In this document: one piece after another, positions 1-11,103 of the stretch | Position numbering within the stretch: the first letter of the stretch is position 1 | Layout: every line of letters begins with the position of its first letter | From: Craspedostauros australis | Lineage: Eukaryota > Bacillariophyta > Bacillariophyceae > Mastogloiales > Achnanthaceae | Direction of reading: 5' to 3' | Assembly (NCBI GenBank): GCA_026770025.1 | Contig: JAMXDE010000030.1 | Location: 468,001 to 532,000 of the forward strand | DNA length: 64,000 bases | The notes under the pieces: model-generated | Told to the model about the DNA's origin: nothing | Seen by the model: the letters and a program-made list of their open reading frames with translations, nothing else | Database searches by the model: none | Translations under genes and position numbers: made by a program

Positions 1-297
1 CATGGACATAGAATCCCACAAGGGGGATGGATTGGATTGACGTGTGTAGGAGTATTTCCTACAAAGAAAGGGAGACAGAGATCGGCGCATGCCCACAGTC
101 GCATGTGGCATCACGTGGCAAAGCGCTCTCAGGAGGGCACGAAACGAAGCCAGTACGGGAGAGTGCTCACTTTTTGCGCGAACCAAATAACAACAAAACC
201 CCAACACAACAACAAACAAGAAAGAAAGCAGAATCAACACCAGTAACAACACCAATAACAATAGTAGCATCACCACAACAGGCAAACACAATCAACA
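1..297. other. 5' flank of the first gene
   Basis: No gene is supported here. The last 120 bases before the ATG at 298 are rich in CAACA/AAC motifs and almost lack G, which looks like an untranslated leader. Two short open frames overlapping this stretch have no protein-like composition. Confidence 0.4.
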
Positions 298-720
298 ATG
301 AAGTTCATTTGTCTGGCATCCATGCATGCTGTTCGCAGAAGCGGCTCAACCTCTGCTTCCTTCGCAGGTCTTCGTGCCAAGAAGTTGGCATGCATCCCAG
401 ATCATGCCTCTGCCCCCATTCGTCGTGGGTTTGCTGCAGATGGTGCTGCAGGGGGTGCAAGTAAGAATGGAGATCAACCAGCTGCTTTCCAGATCATGAC
501 TCAAGACGACTTTGCACTGGCAAAGCAGGTGGCCATCGTTGCTGTCGTTGGTGGTGGCATTGGTGCTACTGTTGTGGGCAACATTATCAAACTCTTGGTC
601 GATGACAGCATCAACAAGAATGCAGCCCACACCAAGGATATCATCGACTATGTGGACCAGACTGTGGAACACCGTATCAAGGAGACTTTCAAGGGCACCA
701 CCAAAGAAGCGCGCAATTAA
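298..720 (+). CDS. Small, probably mitochondrial, single-pass membrane protein (140 aa)
   Basis: The family is not recognised. The first 50 residues are rich in Arg, Ser, Ala and Lys and poor in acidic residues, ending near an R-R-G-F-A sequence, which resembles a mitochondrial targeting peptide. Residues of about 78-100 form one hydrophobic Gly/Ala/Val segment (the VVGGGIGATVVGNIIKLLV region), followed by a charged, helix-prone tail. ATG 298 is the natural start because it follows an A/C-rich leader. The gene is short and intronless with codon use like the larger genes in the window. Targeting is inferred from composition only, and a plastid location is not excluded. No neighbour gives functional context. 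Confidence 0.6.
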   Translation: MKFICLASMHAVRRSGSTSASFAGLRAKKLACIPDHASAPIRRGFAADGAAGGASKNGDQPAAFQIMTQDDFALAKQVAIVAVVGGGIGATVVGNIIKLLVDDSINKNAAHTKDIIDYVDQTVEHRIKETFKGTTKEARN

Positions 721-854
721 CAAACGGACAACGTGGCCAGTGTCGCAGGAGGCCGGTTTGTTCAAGGTGATGTGGAAGGGTTGTTGCTCCTTCCTTTCCA
801 TGCAGCGTGGAAGCTTTGCCTCTGGCTTGGCACATCTTTGGCAAACATGTCCCG

Positions 855-896
855 CACCAACACCAACACCAACACCAACACCAACAATAACAACAA
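855..896. repeat. CAACAC microsatellite
   Basis: About five near-perfect CAACAC hexamers run into AAC triplets just downstream of the first gene, probably in its 3' flank. Confidence 0.8.
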
Positions 897-1426
897 ACCA
901 ACCAGCTGATCTCTTTCATATGCACTCTACTGTGACACCCATACCATGGATGCCATGGAGGGCAAGAACAGAATGCAGCACACTCCTCATGCTTGTTCAT
1001 AGAATGATTTGATATAACATTATGACAACAAATAGCAATCATCATCGCAAATCATTCCTCCTGTAATATTCGTATGAGTACATTTGTTCGACCGCAGTCG
1101 ATCGAGCAGCGTCATCTTGCCTCAGACATGAGCAGCCCAGATCATGGGTTCCTTTTCTTGCTTGTTGGCTTGATGACAAACCAATCAGCATGCCCGCAGA
1201 ACAAGCCATCATCCTTCCATCCGGTTGCCATTGGCATCTCATCCGTGGGTCTGTAAGAGTGCGCAGAGCGGCACGGAGTCGAACGGAGTTGAGTATCAAC
1301 ATGCGTCCAAGTGCGCAAGTACGAGTAGTGTCGACAACAAGATGATGGAAGAATCAAGGTGGAGGCGAAGTGAGAAAGCGGCGAGGATGGATGATTCCAT
1401 GAACGACAGATCACTGCGTCGCTTCA
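897..1426. other. Intergenic, nothing recognised
   Basis: Open frames on both strands here are short, overlap each other and lack protein-like composition. I see no repeat structure or RNA gene. Confidence 0.4.
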
Positions 1427-1853
1427 TCACTGCGTACATATCATATCATAGCATGACCATGAGCACAAGCACCAGCTCAATTCCGTTTGTGTGCTCATGT
1501 TAATACATGATATCAAGCATCTGTGCTCTGACCGAACTTCCCGCTTCGATGATTCAGTCTTTGGATGCTTGGTTTCGTTCCCAACAAGACCGCCTGCATC
1601 GATCAGATCACTCCCAAATCCCGAGCATGCGCCACACCAGTCAATTCCATCGCCCACGCGATTCATCAAATACGCTGCATCACGCCTGTCGATGACCGCG
1701 GTGAAGAAATCATCATCGTCAGCGCCATTGTTGGTGCTGCTGTGGATATTGTTGTTCGTGACGTTCATGGTGATGATGGTGGTGGTGTTGTTGTGAGCGC
1801 ATCCATTCCTTTTCGTGGCGCTGGCGGTGCTGATGTCGTTGGAATCGAAATTG

Positions 1854-1886
<33 letters not shown>

Positions 1887-2478
1887 GTGGTGGTGGTGTG
1901 GATACTGGCCAGCAGTTGCTGCCGTTGCTGCCGCTGTTGCTTCTCGTGGTACTGGTGATGCTGACGATGATGTTACACATGGGAAGGAGCAATCGCATGG
2001 GGGGTGGACCATCGGAGTGGTCTGCATCGTCATGGTCTCGTTGCAATTGTTGGTGACAGCAACGTACTGGATGCTGTGCTGCACATGGCAAGGAAGCATG
2101 GCAAGGAAGCTTCCAACGGTTGGGAGGGAGACGATCGTGGCGCACCAAGCCATTGTTGATCGAAAGATGCTGCTTCCGCCCATCCCTGTGCAGGATGCGA
2201 ATCGGCACACTCCATTGCAGAGACTCGATGTAGCTGGCTTGCATCGGTGGAATGACGACGACGATGGTCGTATCATTCATCACGCTTGCTTCGGGACACA
2301 GCGCAGATCCGGCGCACACCTCAACTTGGTTGATGAGCAAGGTGAAATGTGTGCCTGTGATTGTGCTGTCGGTGTGCTTGATGATGTCAACTTCGCCAAT
2401 GCTGTGGAAGCGGGTCTGTGGGGAGGAATCTCCCACCCAGGCATGAATCTGGCCCGTAGAACACCGCACAGAGCGCAT
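1427..2478 (-). pseudogene. Damaged or intron-containing host gene with an N/T-rich low-complexity segment
   Basis: Three successive minus-strand stretches read like one protein but lie in different frames. The first runs from ATG 2478 to about 2097, with good codon use and hydrophobic/polar alternation (TLLINQVEVCAG, TTIVVVIPPMQ). The second runs from about 2096 to 1975 and holds HSIQYVAVTNNCNETM. The third runs from about 1970 to 1427 and holds a poly-Asn run and then an Asp-rich stretch (NNGADDDDFFTAVIDRR). The first frame change coincides with a 13-bp tandem duplication at 2084-2109; one copy alone would keep the frame. The second lies in a CAG/AAC-rich stretch and could be a short intron or slippage. 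Upstream of 2478 another frame is open to about 2560 and may hold more of the gene. No family is recognised. Confidence 0.4.
2084..2109. repeat. 13-bp perfect tandem duplication
   Basis: The sequence CATGGCAAGGAAG occurs twice in succession. It falls inside the damaged minus-strand gene and shifts that gene's frame by one. Confidence 0.9.
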
Positions 2479-3577
2479 GGGTGGAGATTAGATGTCCTGG
2501 CGGGGTTGCAGCCACTGATTTGATCCTCCTGTAGAGGACAGGCTCCTCCCGTGGAAGGTCTTTTGATCTTTGTCTGCCCCAGCAATACCTCGTGCAACGA
2601 CCACTTCCAATCAGCTGTATCTGCTCACACCACGAGTACGAATACACAGATCGGATAATAGATTGCATTCTCGCGCAATGTGCGACACTCCAGGGAGGCG
2701 CGGTAATCCCTATCATCGGCGTATCACAAAAGGGTATTTTTCGTAGCAAAACGGTGTTCCACACCTCTTTTCATGCTTTTTACTCGCGATTCCTGATGCT
2801 TTCTGTTACGACATCCTGTGTCTGTATCGCATGTACTGCGGAAGTCGTGCTTCACCCCATGCGCAATGGGCGATATTTGGCACCCCCCTGGTTTTTTCCG
2901 TTTCTGCTACGTGACTTCTGGGAAGGAGGCATGCTGGTGCAAGAGCCACCCAAGTCACTTGTAGCGGACGAGCTCCTGGGCGTACCAAAGCATAGTGCAA
3001 TGATTTGGATTGTCTGTTGCGACGATCATTGTGAATAGAGCAATAAATGTGGAATAGAGCGCAGAGGCGGCAAGTGTGCCAACATAGTATCATATGATAT
3101 AATAGATGGTTGTGAAGGTGACGTTGTAATACAATTTTGATGACTTGTGTACCCGTATGCAATGGATGACTTCTAGGAAATGGTAGACTGCTCAACCCAA
3201 ACCAGTCGCAAGAGTCGATGCCATCGGCTTGCTTGTCTCGTTCGATCAACACGTGACGAACACAGACCGCTCATGTGAGTCCCAGGTGCGATACCTGCAG
3301 TGGAAAAGGGCCGTTCTGGCGGCGACGAATCTGTTCTGCTTCGCATTCGCACCAACCGACGCCAGCTCAATGGGGGGGCTTTCTTGGCACGCAGCGCAGT
3401 TCGTGATCTTCATCAGGTAGGGAAGTTACATCAGTTCTACGTGGGAATGTGGAAAGAGTCCCAGCGAAAAGGGAAATACGACGAGGCGAATGGAAATATA
3501 AAATAAATTATATTGTAATTCCGGCCCTCTCTCCCCAGCAATTCCACCCAAAAAGGGAAAAATCTCACACTGCCATC
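2479..3577. other. Intergenic, nothing recognised
   Basis: No convincing gene is seen. Open frames on both strands are mutually overlapping and lack recognisable domains. A 12-bp palindrome TATCATATGATA lies near 3090. The 19-bp sequence at 3506-3524, just outside the next transposon, recurs on its other side. Confidence 0.4.
3506..3524 (+). repeat. 19-bp direct repeat, left copy
   Basis: AATTATATTGTAATTCCGG occurs here and, in the same orientation, at 8326-8344, just outside the two inverted ends of the 3.6-8.3 kb transposon. It could be a short flanking repeat or part of an outer end of the element. Confidence 0.6.
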
Positions 3578-3783
3578 GTCTTGATATCCGTAAGGAATTT
3601 TTCGGGACTGAGGAGTCCACTTACGGCTAAGTGGATTCCTCAGTCCACTTACCATTTTTGTTGTTTCGTAAGTGGACTCCTCAGTCCAGTTACCGTAAGT
3701 GGACTGAGGAGTCCACTTACGACTACAAAAAAAGTAGTCGAATTTCGCTCATCTGAGAAAAGACTACTTCGACCACCCCACCC
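3578..3783 (+). repeat. Left terminal inverted repeat with palindrome array
   Basis: It contains near-copies of the palindrome CGTAAGTGGACTGAGGAG (with its mirrored half) at about 3604-3626, 3627-3653, 3667-3693 and 3694-3721. The inner part ends in GAGAAAAGACTACTT and CGACCACCCCACC. Confidence 0.8.
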
Positions 3784-4045
3784 TGTCACATTTTTTGGAT
3801 TCTTCGTGTTGTTGTGTGTAACCTTGTGCACACAGCGATTTTGCATTGAGACGCACCTCCTCCGTTCTTTCCTTACACAAATACTCTCTCCATCCCCACA
3901 ATAACAGCAATCAACACTGACTCTACTCTGCATTATATTGTCTTTCTCTACTGTTATGATACTGTCGTGCTACTGTTATGCTACAGTCATCCTTGCGAGC
4001 CTCTTGTGCGTGGAATACGTTGGTGTACATAAATCGTATTGCATA

Positions 4046-7000
4046 TCATCGTTTCCGCTTCCTTCCATGCAGACCGTGCGTTATGACCTCTGTATCTCTG
4101 CTCTGGATCCTGGCTTCGGCGGCTGCCTTGTGCGCAGCTTGTATTGCTGCTTCCAGATTCAGGACAGGCACCCTTGAGCTAATTATTGTGGCTGTGTTTG
4201 TTTGATTTGCCTTGGCAGTGGTGGTTTCACCGTCAGCATTGTCATTGCTTTCGTTGCTCATCTCTCTTGCTATCTCTGTTACTGCATCTGTAGCTGTGGT
4301 GGTTGTCTCATCTGTGTTTGCGCTGGTAGAGGCGTTCATTGTGGTGGCTTCTCCCATTGATGCTGGGCCTTCACCTTCTCTACCCATTCGACAGGCTCCT
4401 TGTGCACAATTCGATGACATAAGTTGTGAACAATGATTGCGTCCGCTCCTTTTGGGATGTTTCTTAACGCCATGGTTAGGGCAATGCCACATGTCGTGAG
4501 CCACTCCTGTTTGTCAGCTTCGATGTATCAGCAAGCATACAAGTTGCATCCTGGACAGATCCAGTGTCTACACACTGAACATGCAACACAGGTTCCCCTC
4601 ACGTCTGGACAGTACCTTGCTGCATGCTCACCCTGCCGCAATCCTTGGTCATTTTGATCTCCTCCTTGGGATCCATCGTGGATAGGCTGGCAAGCATTCC
4701 TTTTTATTTTGACGGTCCTCGGGGCATCCCCGTGGACGCATCTCGCCATCTTCGACGGCTGACCCGCCTGCTGGAATGATATCAGTGTTGTGGGTCGCTG
4801 TCTCCGTGCCTCCCTCTTGTTTCTTGCCCTTTCTTTCGTCTGCAGCCATGACTGCGAGCAACTTGCGCAACCGAGCAATGATTCATCCCATCAACTTGTT
4901 CAGGCTTCACTCATGATTTACTCTGCTGGGATATTGTTCGATGGTGCCAGTGTGGCCTGCTTCAATTTCATGATCGGAGTGTGCCTCTGTTGCGTAGTGA
5001 ATCAATCAGTGCAGTGCCACAAACATGGTTTGTAGCTGTCAACCGACTGCTATGCAATGGATTGTTGCAATGAGTGGGGACGCTTTGTGCTGCTGGATGA
5101 GCTTTGTTGTTATGTCAGACCCACCATTCAGGCAGTTCCATACAGCACAGTTCAGGGGAGGAACGTCTTCACTGGAGGTACTGGGAAAGCAAGAATGTTG
5201 TGGTGGGTTTGTCAAGTCTTCTTGTGATGGAATACACCATCCCCTGTGATGTTCCACAGGTTCTTGCTTGCCCTGCAGAACTTGTTCGTTTTTGGGTTCA
5301 GCTTGCGAAACTCTGTATGGAGCGTCTTGGATGATTGCTGATCTGCCCCTGGAATTTTGGGGAAGGCAAACGCCAAGAGCAAACGGGATGCATCTTCAGG
5401 GACGTTCTCAGAATGATGCAAGAGGCCAAGGGAAAACCTCGTTCCTACAATGCACAGGATGTTTCCCTTTTTGTCTCCTGTCACCCAATCGAGCGTTCAT
5501 GTGAGTCAGTGGTTGTGGAAAAGGGATCCACAGTTGTGTGAGAAGACAGATGAGGTTGGTACGGAACAAGGTGAAGCCATTCGGACATGGAGAACCTGTG
5601 TTGCATTTGCCACAAGGCACACTTACCAATCGCAATCAGAGCTCCTCTCACACCATAGACACATATGCATGGTGAAGCACCTGAATCATTTCTTCGTCTG
5701 CCCGGAAGAGTGAGTGATATGTTTTATCTTGTGCATTCAGATATAGATGGGTGCTAGTTGGGAAATTGTGCACATGTTCCACATTTCCGATGCGACTCCC
5801 CTTTCAGTTTTGTGTTCTGAGTTGTTCTCGTCTTCATCTCTACAATGAATACCTCATTGTGTGCATCATTGGTTGGATCCCCCACAATGCTCAGGAAATC
5901 GATGGAGGCACGTACATAGGTTTTGCTCTGTTTCCGGACGAGGCCAGCATGAAATGCGGCCTTGATGGTCATGTTTATTCCACCCACATGTTCGCAGTCC
6001 ATGACTGCTCTCATCAGTAGTTCCTCGTCTGCGTGTCCCAGACATGTGTAGGCATAGGATATACCATGCCAGGCCTTCATGAACCATGCCTGCAAAGCCG
6101 TCTTTGCAAGCCGTTGCTGTAGTCCCAGCAACTGGAGTGATGCGGTGCCATCACTTCGTTTGCTGAGCACATCATTTATGTTGCGTTCTCCTTGTGTATC
6201 AGTCTGGAGACTGGAGTTACTGTTCCTTGTTGCTGCTGTGGCTTTGTCTGCATTGTTGGACGGGGGTGAAGGATTGCTGTGCTCTGAGCTACCTCTATTT
6301 TCGCGTGCAGCTGTGCTATCATCTGGTAGGCATGCATCAGTGAATGTTGATGTGTCTGCAGCCTCTGCTCTACTGGAAGCACCTGCATTCGACGCGGATG
6401 TGGCAGTAGTGGATGGACCAGAGGCAGATGTGCTCGATGCTGCAGTGTTGGAAGCTGGCGTGCCTGATGTGCAAGGGGTTGGTGTGTTGAATGTGGACGA
6501 TGTGGATTGTGAGGCAGGTGAGCCTGAAGTCTTGGGCGCAGATGCCGCAGCTGCGGCTTCATCAGTGAGGTGTGTGTTACATGCCGAAGTTTGAAGATAT
6601 GGAGGATTGAGCTGGAGATGAAGGGAGAGCGAAAGTGCTGGCGACTGAGGTTGTAGATGTTCAAGTCTGCCAAGCAGACAAATATTGTCCTTGATGGCAG
6701 TGGACGGACTTTGTGCGCCTTGATGCTGGTGTGAGTCGAGATGGCCTCGTCCATCTAGAAGCAGATGACCTCGTGCTGTGCGTTGTAGATGTGGATGGAG
6801 GAGGAGCTGATGTGGCAGACATCAATGCGGACGATGTGAATGAAGGGGAGGCACAGCAATTGCATGTACTAGGTGCAATTGTATACCTGCCAAAGTCGCG
6901 GTTGATGCTGGCTGCAGCATCACTTGACTGCTGGGTTGCAGCAGCCTGGGCAACACTGAATCCCTTCTCATGGGCGATGTCGTGCGGGTCCTGCAGTTGT

Positions 7001-7837
7001 TTGTTGTCTGGCTAGGAGATGGGATGGAATGGTTTGCATTGGTCGAGGCAGCCATCATTGCAGTCTTGTAGAGGATGTCCATGTCCTTTGAAAGCTGCTT
7101 CATGCACAGCCGTTGAAAACGGTTTGGCAGCATTGTGCAGTGCTTGCAATTTGCCTTCCCATGGGTGCTCAGGGTGAGGCTGAGCTTTTTTGCAACGTCT
7201 TGGCTGGACGCTTGTTTCCATTGTGCGAGCACAGACAGGTGCAGACTTTCTGCTGAGCAGTCATCCTCTGACCATTGCGCAACAGAGGCTCGTAGGTTGG
7301 CCTCCAATTTTGCTGAGTTGTCTGGTTCATTTGTGAGCTGCTTGTAGTGCACCTTTGCATCAAGCAAGGCCTTTCCCACAGCAACACAAACTCTGCCGTG
7401 TTGGGATCCAGCATCTTCCATTGCAGGCCCATAGAAGCCACTCGTTCTGGTTCTGTCAGAGCTGGTTGTTCAACAGTTTCGGATGTGCTGGTTACAGATG
7501 TGCTGGTTACAGATGTGCTGGTTGTAGTTGTGTTAGTGCAAGCATCATTGGGGATGATGATGTTGGCGGCAGCAACAATGGCAGCAATCAGCATGGCTGC
7601 TGGTGCATCGTTGGCCACATGAGCATTGCCAACAGGGTAGACTCCAGTATCGACGTTGTTGGAGTCAACATTGCTTTCGTTGTGGACACCAAGGATGTCA
7701 TCATTGTTGTCACTGTCAAGATGGATTGGGGTATCAATAACCCAGTCTTCGTATGAACTGTCAGTGTCATTGTCGCTGTGGTTGGTGGCGTCTGCTGTGT
7801 GCTCGATGAGGGATGCGATGTCAGGCAAAGTACTCAC
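4046..7837 (-). pseudogene. Transposon-encoded multi-exon protein with nuclease-like motif and Cys-rich tail (degenerate copy)
   Basis: Coding-like minus-strand segments, in order, are as follows. An N-terminal acidic/Ser/Thr-rich part lies at 7837-7390. A helical part (VGKALLDAKVHYKQLTN, then CKHC) lies at 7400-7000. A Ser/Thr/Ala-rich linker lies at about 6980-6180. A conserved-looking block at 6150-5820 holds ASIDFLSIV and, about 19 residues on, VFIVEMKTR; D...E-x-K is the signature of PD-(D/E)XK nucleases. Further exons lie at about 5690-5670 and 5490-5240. A block at 5150-5050 holds NGGSDITTKLI, and a Cys-rich end at 4590-4530 reads CVACSVCRHWICPGC. GT...AG introns of about 70-90 bp are plausible near 5755-5690 and 5670-5597. 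Near 7380-7400 the frame changes with no room for an intron, so this copy is probably dead. The open frame at 7837 begins with GTG, so the true start is unknown. Confidence 0.45.
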
Positions 7838-8098
7838 GATGAAACAAGCTTCTTGAAGCTGGTGGGAACCTAAACGGTGTTATATTAGAGCAACATTTGA
7901 TGATGAAAGACGTTGATGGTACTGAAGGGGACGACAAATACGATAAAAAGCTTGTGGTTACACACAAAGTTGTTGTGTTACCGTCTACAAGTCTATTGAA
8001 GTCCAAGGATGCGGTTGACAACACGTAATTCAACGCGACAAAATACGAAGCCAGCATCACAACCAGAACGCAACCGAGAGAAACAGGGAATTTGGAGG

Positions 8099-8304
8099 AG
8101 GTGGAGTGGTCAAAGTAGTCTTTTCTCAGATGAGCGAAATTCGACTACTTTTTTTGTGGTCGTAAGTGGACTGAGGAGTCCACTTACGGTAACTGGATTG
8201 AGGAGTCCACTTACGAAGCCCAAAAATGCAAGGGGGTCGTAAGTGGACTCACCAGTCCACTTACGAAAACGCCCACACAAAAAATTCCTTACGGATATGA
8301 AGAA
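8099..8304 (-). repeat. Right terminal inverted repeat with palindrome array
   Basis: This is the inverted counterpart of 3578-3783. Palindrome copies lie at about 8161-8188, 8188-8215 and 8238-8266. The outer tip reads AAAAATTCCTTACGGATAT. Confidence 0.8.
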
Positions 8305-8325
8305 TACGCTGAGAATAAAAAAAAG

Positions 8326-8363
8326 AATTATATTGTAATTCCGGGTGGAATTACAATTTATTT
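8326..8363. repeat. 19-bp direct repeat (right copy) forming an imperfect hairpin
   Basis: The right copy of AATTATATTGTAATTCCGG (8326-8344) is followed at once by its near reverse complement (GGAATTACAAT...), making an imperfect hairpin around GGGT. Confidence 0.6.
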
Positions 8364-8410
8364 CTTTGGGAGAAGGAGGAGCAAGTAAGGGGCCAAATCA
8401 TCAGAGAATA

Positions 8411-9511
8411 GGGGGATATCGCATTTCACATTGCGAGTCCCACGGTACAAAATAACCTGATAATGACATTTTTAGAGGGGCGACATGCGAACTTCCCCCT
8501 CGGAAAGTGAAACTCGATTGCGTTTTAGGAGCCAAAAACACAATTGAGTTTCACATTGCAGTCCCGGCAATCCAACCTTCCACGTGTTGGAACGAAACCA
8601 ACGACCAATCATTTCTCTTCATTTGCAGCAATGTTGAGTCGTCCTTGTCGTGCTGATGATAGTTTTTATGAGATGCTAATGATGATGAAACTAGCATTCC
8701 GAATGAGGGGTGCATGGAGCGATAGAGAGTGATTGCGATGTCGAATATGCTTGTAAGCTTCACATATGATATCTGCGCGCAAGTATCAAAGGCCCCCTTC
8801 ATGATCCAGCTGAGGAATCTTTGCTCATATCCTATTTCACCCGATGCAACATCCGCGGCGTGTTCCTGATGCTCTGAGGATTAGTGTAGTCAGATACGAC
8901 CAGGGACTTCGACCAACGGACATTTTGCATCCTTTGGAGATCCTGAATGCCATATCAGAAGTCGTTGGTGGTCTCCAATCACCCCAACATGCAATCGCAA
9001 TAGTTCTGTGTAGACTGCGTGAAGAGCTTCTATTGGACAACAAACTGCTGATCTATCTCCATAATACGGTGATCAAGAGGTCTCTGCCATCGACATTGGC
9101 AACAGAACCTTGAACAAACCGTGAATTAGCAGGGACAAAGTGCTTGCGCATCTGTTGCCGGACCTCTGTTGGTGGCAAAGTTGAGACAGAAGAGATGGCA
9201 ACGAACCTCTCACAACACGAAACTCCTAAGAGGAGAAAGAGGGATGTGTGTTGCGTACAACTCAGAGCACACCCATTAACGATCCTACCATCCTTTGGTC
9301 TCAACAAGTGATGCGATAACCTGCAACGAAGCATTCAGATCATGACAGTCTAAACTCGAACTCTATTCTACAGAAGAGAAGCCGATTCAGTCATGTTGGT
9401 CGTCTTTCTGTGTAGGTCACGAACTAGTCACGAGTACCAATGTGAAATCCGAACGTGAGTGCCACATGTGACATGAATGGAGGGGTGTGAATGTGAAATG
9501 CGATATCCCTC
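8411..9511. mobile_element. MITE-like non-autonomous element, 1.1 kb, TA target duplication
   Basis: The left end reads GGGGGATATCGCATTTCACA and the right end, on the other strand, GAGGGATATCGCATTTCACA. These are 22-bp inverted repeats with one mismatch. TA lies immediately outside both (8409-8410 and 9512-9513), as for Tc1/mariner-class insertions. Subterminal copies of TTTCACATTGC lie at about 8425 and 8549. The interior has only short, non-conserved open frames, so mobilisation in trans is inferred. Confidence 0.7.
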
Positions 9512-11103
9512 TAATGAAGGAGGAATTCATCAGGGAATGAAGCGTGGCTTCTTTTGGGTTCCAGAGGCGCTCCTGCTGACACTTGCGTCAAACGTGTCGT
9601 GCAACGCGACATCATCTCGTGTGTGAGGTCGTGTTGAACAGACAAGCATACTACAACTATCACTACCACCACAACTACTACCGCCACTGGCACTACTACT
9701 ACCACTACTAATACACTACTAAGCATAATAATCCTGCTAATACTACTACTAGTAGTCAGACAAACAGACAACTCAATAGCGTGGATTGCATCAACATCAG
9801 GATGCACAGTAAATGTGTGTGGTGCAAGGGAGATGAGGAGGCTGCTGCCTGTTGTTGTGATGCATCATGCAACAACACACAAAACGGAACATGAAGCCGG
9901 AGCGGGACGCAAAAGAGGCGTGGACGAACTCGGAAGCACCAAAGCAATTCATCGAAAGCGAATTTCCCAGAAATCTGTCGAGTCTTCGCGCAAGGTTCGA
10001 AAGGAACAAAGGAAGTACTATTTATCCGTGGCGTTTGCATGAGATGACTTGCTTGACTATAGTGGGCGTGACTGATCGATGCGTGACCCGAAAAAGTGCT
10101 TTTCAGTGAAACGCCAACGAGTCTCCAACCGTTTCCGGGCTTGCAGCGAATGCCAAGACGATTTGGAAAGCTACACGAATGATCCAAACCAACATCAACT
10201 TGGCTAACCTTGTCAAATTTACCAAAAATGGAACAATGGAGCCACTGCTGCCATTCCTGGGGATTACCGCGCCTCCCAGGCAATTCCTTCACACCATCGG
10301 CATCAGCGGGTCACACAAATTGGAGAACAGAAGCGAATTTAAACTCCGCGGTTCTGCCAACGGTGGTGATTGTGGTGGGTGATGTTGAGGAGAGCAGATG
10401 CGTGCGTTCGGCAAAATGCCGAGACTCTGCTCCGACAAATTGTGTTGGTCTCCGCAGGCTGCCCCAAGGATGTGAAGCAATCCAACGAATCTTGGAGGAT
10501 GGCGCATAGCTGCAGTCTGCTCTCAATTCCTCCCATGCTCTGCGACTACGCGAATTATTTGGTGTGAGTGCGCACCATTGCACCCTTGGTTAATTGGTGA
10601 GAAAGATGCATGGACACGAGTGCGCACTTTGCCAGTTTCGCTTGTGACCGGCTGGCCGCCTCTGTCATTCTCCTCCCTGGTTGGTTTTGTCGCAATGATG
10701 GACGATCCGGCAATGTCGAACCAAAGCACAATGGAGAGGCAAGGGATTGTTTCGACCGTCCCAAAGAGATGGGTGACATTGCTCTGCCAAATCGAGGGCA
10801 GGATAGGAAGGAGGGAAGCGTTGTAGAAACACGCGGCGTGAAGTTATGCGACGAGAGACTGTTAGCTCTATGCGAGCTAGGAGCACTTTTCTATTCTGAT
10901 CTATTGTACTATACTTTTGATGTTACTTGCCTTGGTGAAGACAAGTCCCTGTGTACCTGCCCATTTGCGTACCTGCGCATTTGTTTGATGTTGCTCCCAC
11001 ACCCTTCTGTTATTGCATGCATGCAGGCTTGCTTGTGACCGACATCGCTCTCCCCGTTGCGCTGATTCCAGAATCCGATCCCGGTTGACATCCAATGTCA
11101 ACC
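9512..11103. other. Gene-poor intergenic stretch
   Basis: No supported gene. A CAC/TAC/CTA triplet-rich tract lies at about 9658-9750. The longest open frames (178 aa minus at 9756-10292, 142 aa plus at 10610-11038) overlap others and show no domain or biased codon use. Confidence 0.4.

Larger units (their letters stand above)
3578..8304 (-). mobile_element. Degenerate DNA transposon with about 206-bp terminal inverted repeats
   Basis: Left (3578-3783) and right (8099-8304) ends are inverted copies. They share the tip ATATCCGTAAGGAATTTTT, two or three copies of a 28-bp palindrome, and an inner block reading AGTAGTCGAATTTCGCTCAT. A clear target-site duplication was not found. The interior codes on the minus strand for a multi-exon protein (separate entry). 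Length, TIRs and gene content fit a cut-and-paste element. The superfamily is uncertain. A GGSD motif followed by a Cys-rich tail is reminiscent of piggyBac-like proteins, but the ends and flanks do not show a TTAA duplication. Confidence 0.65.

Noticed and set aside
7169-7837. Start of the transposon gene at 7837
   Set aside because: The codon there is GTG and the local sequence GTGAGT looks more like a splice donor; no reliable start could be named.
3578-8304. Polinton-type element
   Set aside because: Far too short, with no polymerase, integrase or capsid gene; the content fits a plain DNA transposon.
9756-10292. 178-aa minus-strand frame
   Set aside because: No domain, unbiased codon use, and competing frames on the other strand.
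10610-11038. 142-aa plus-strand frame
   Set aside because: No recognisable features, overlaps several other frames of equal quality.
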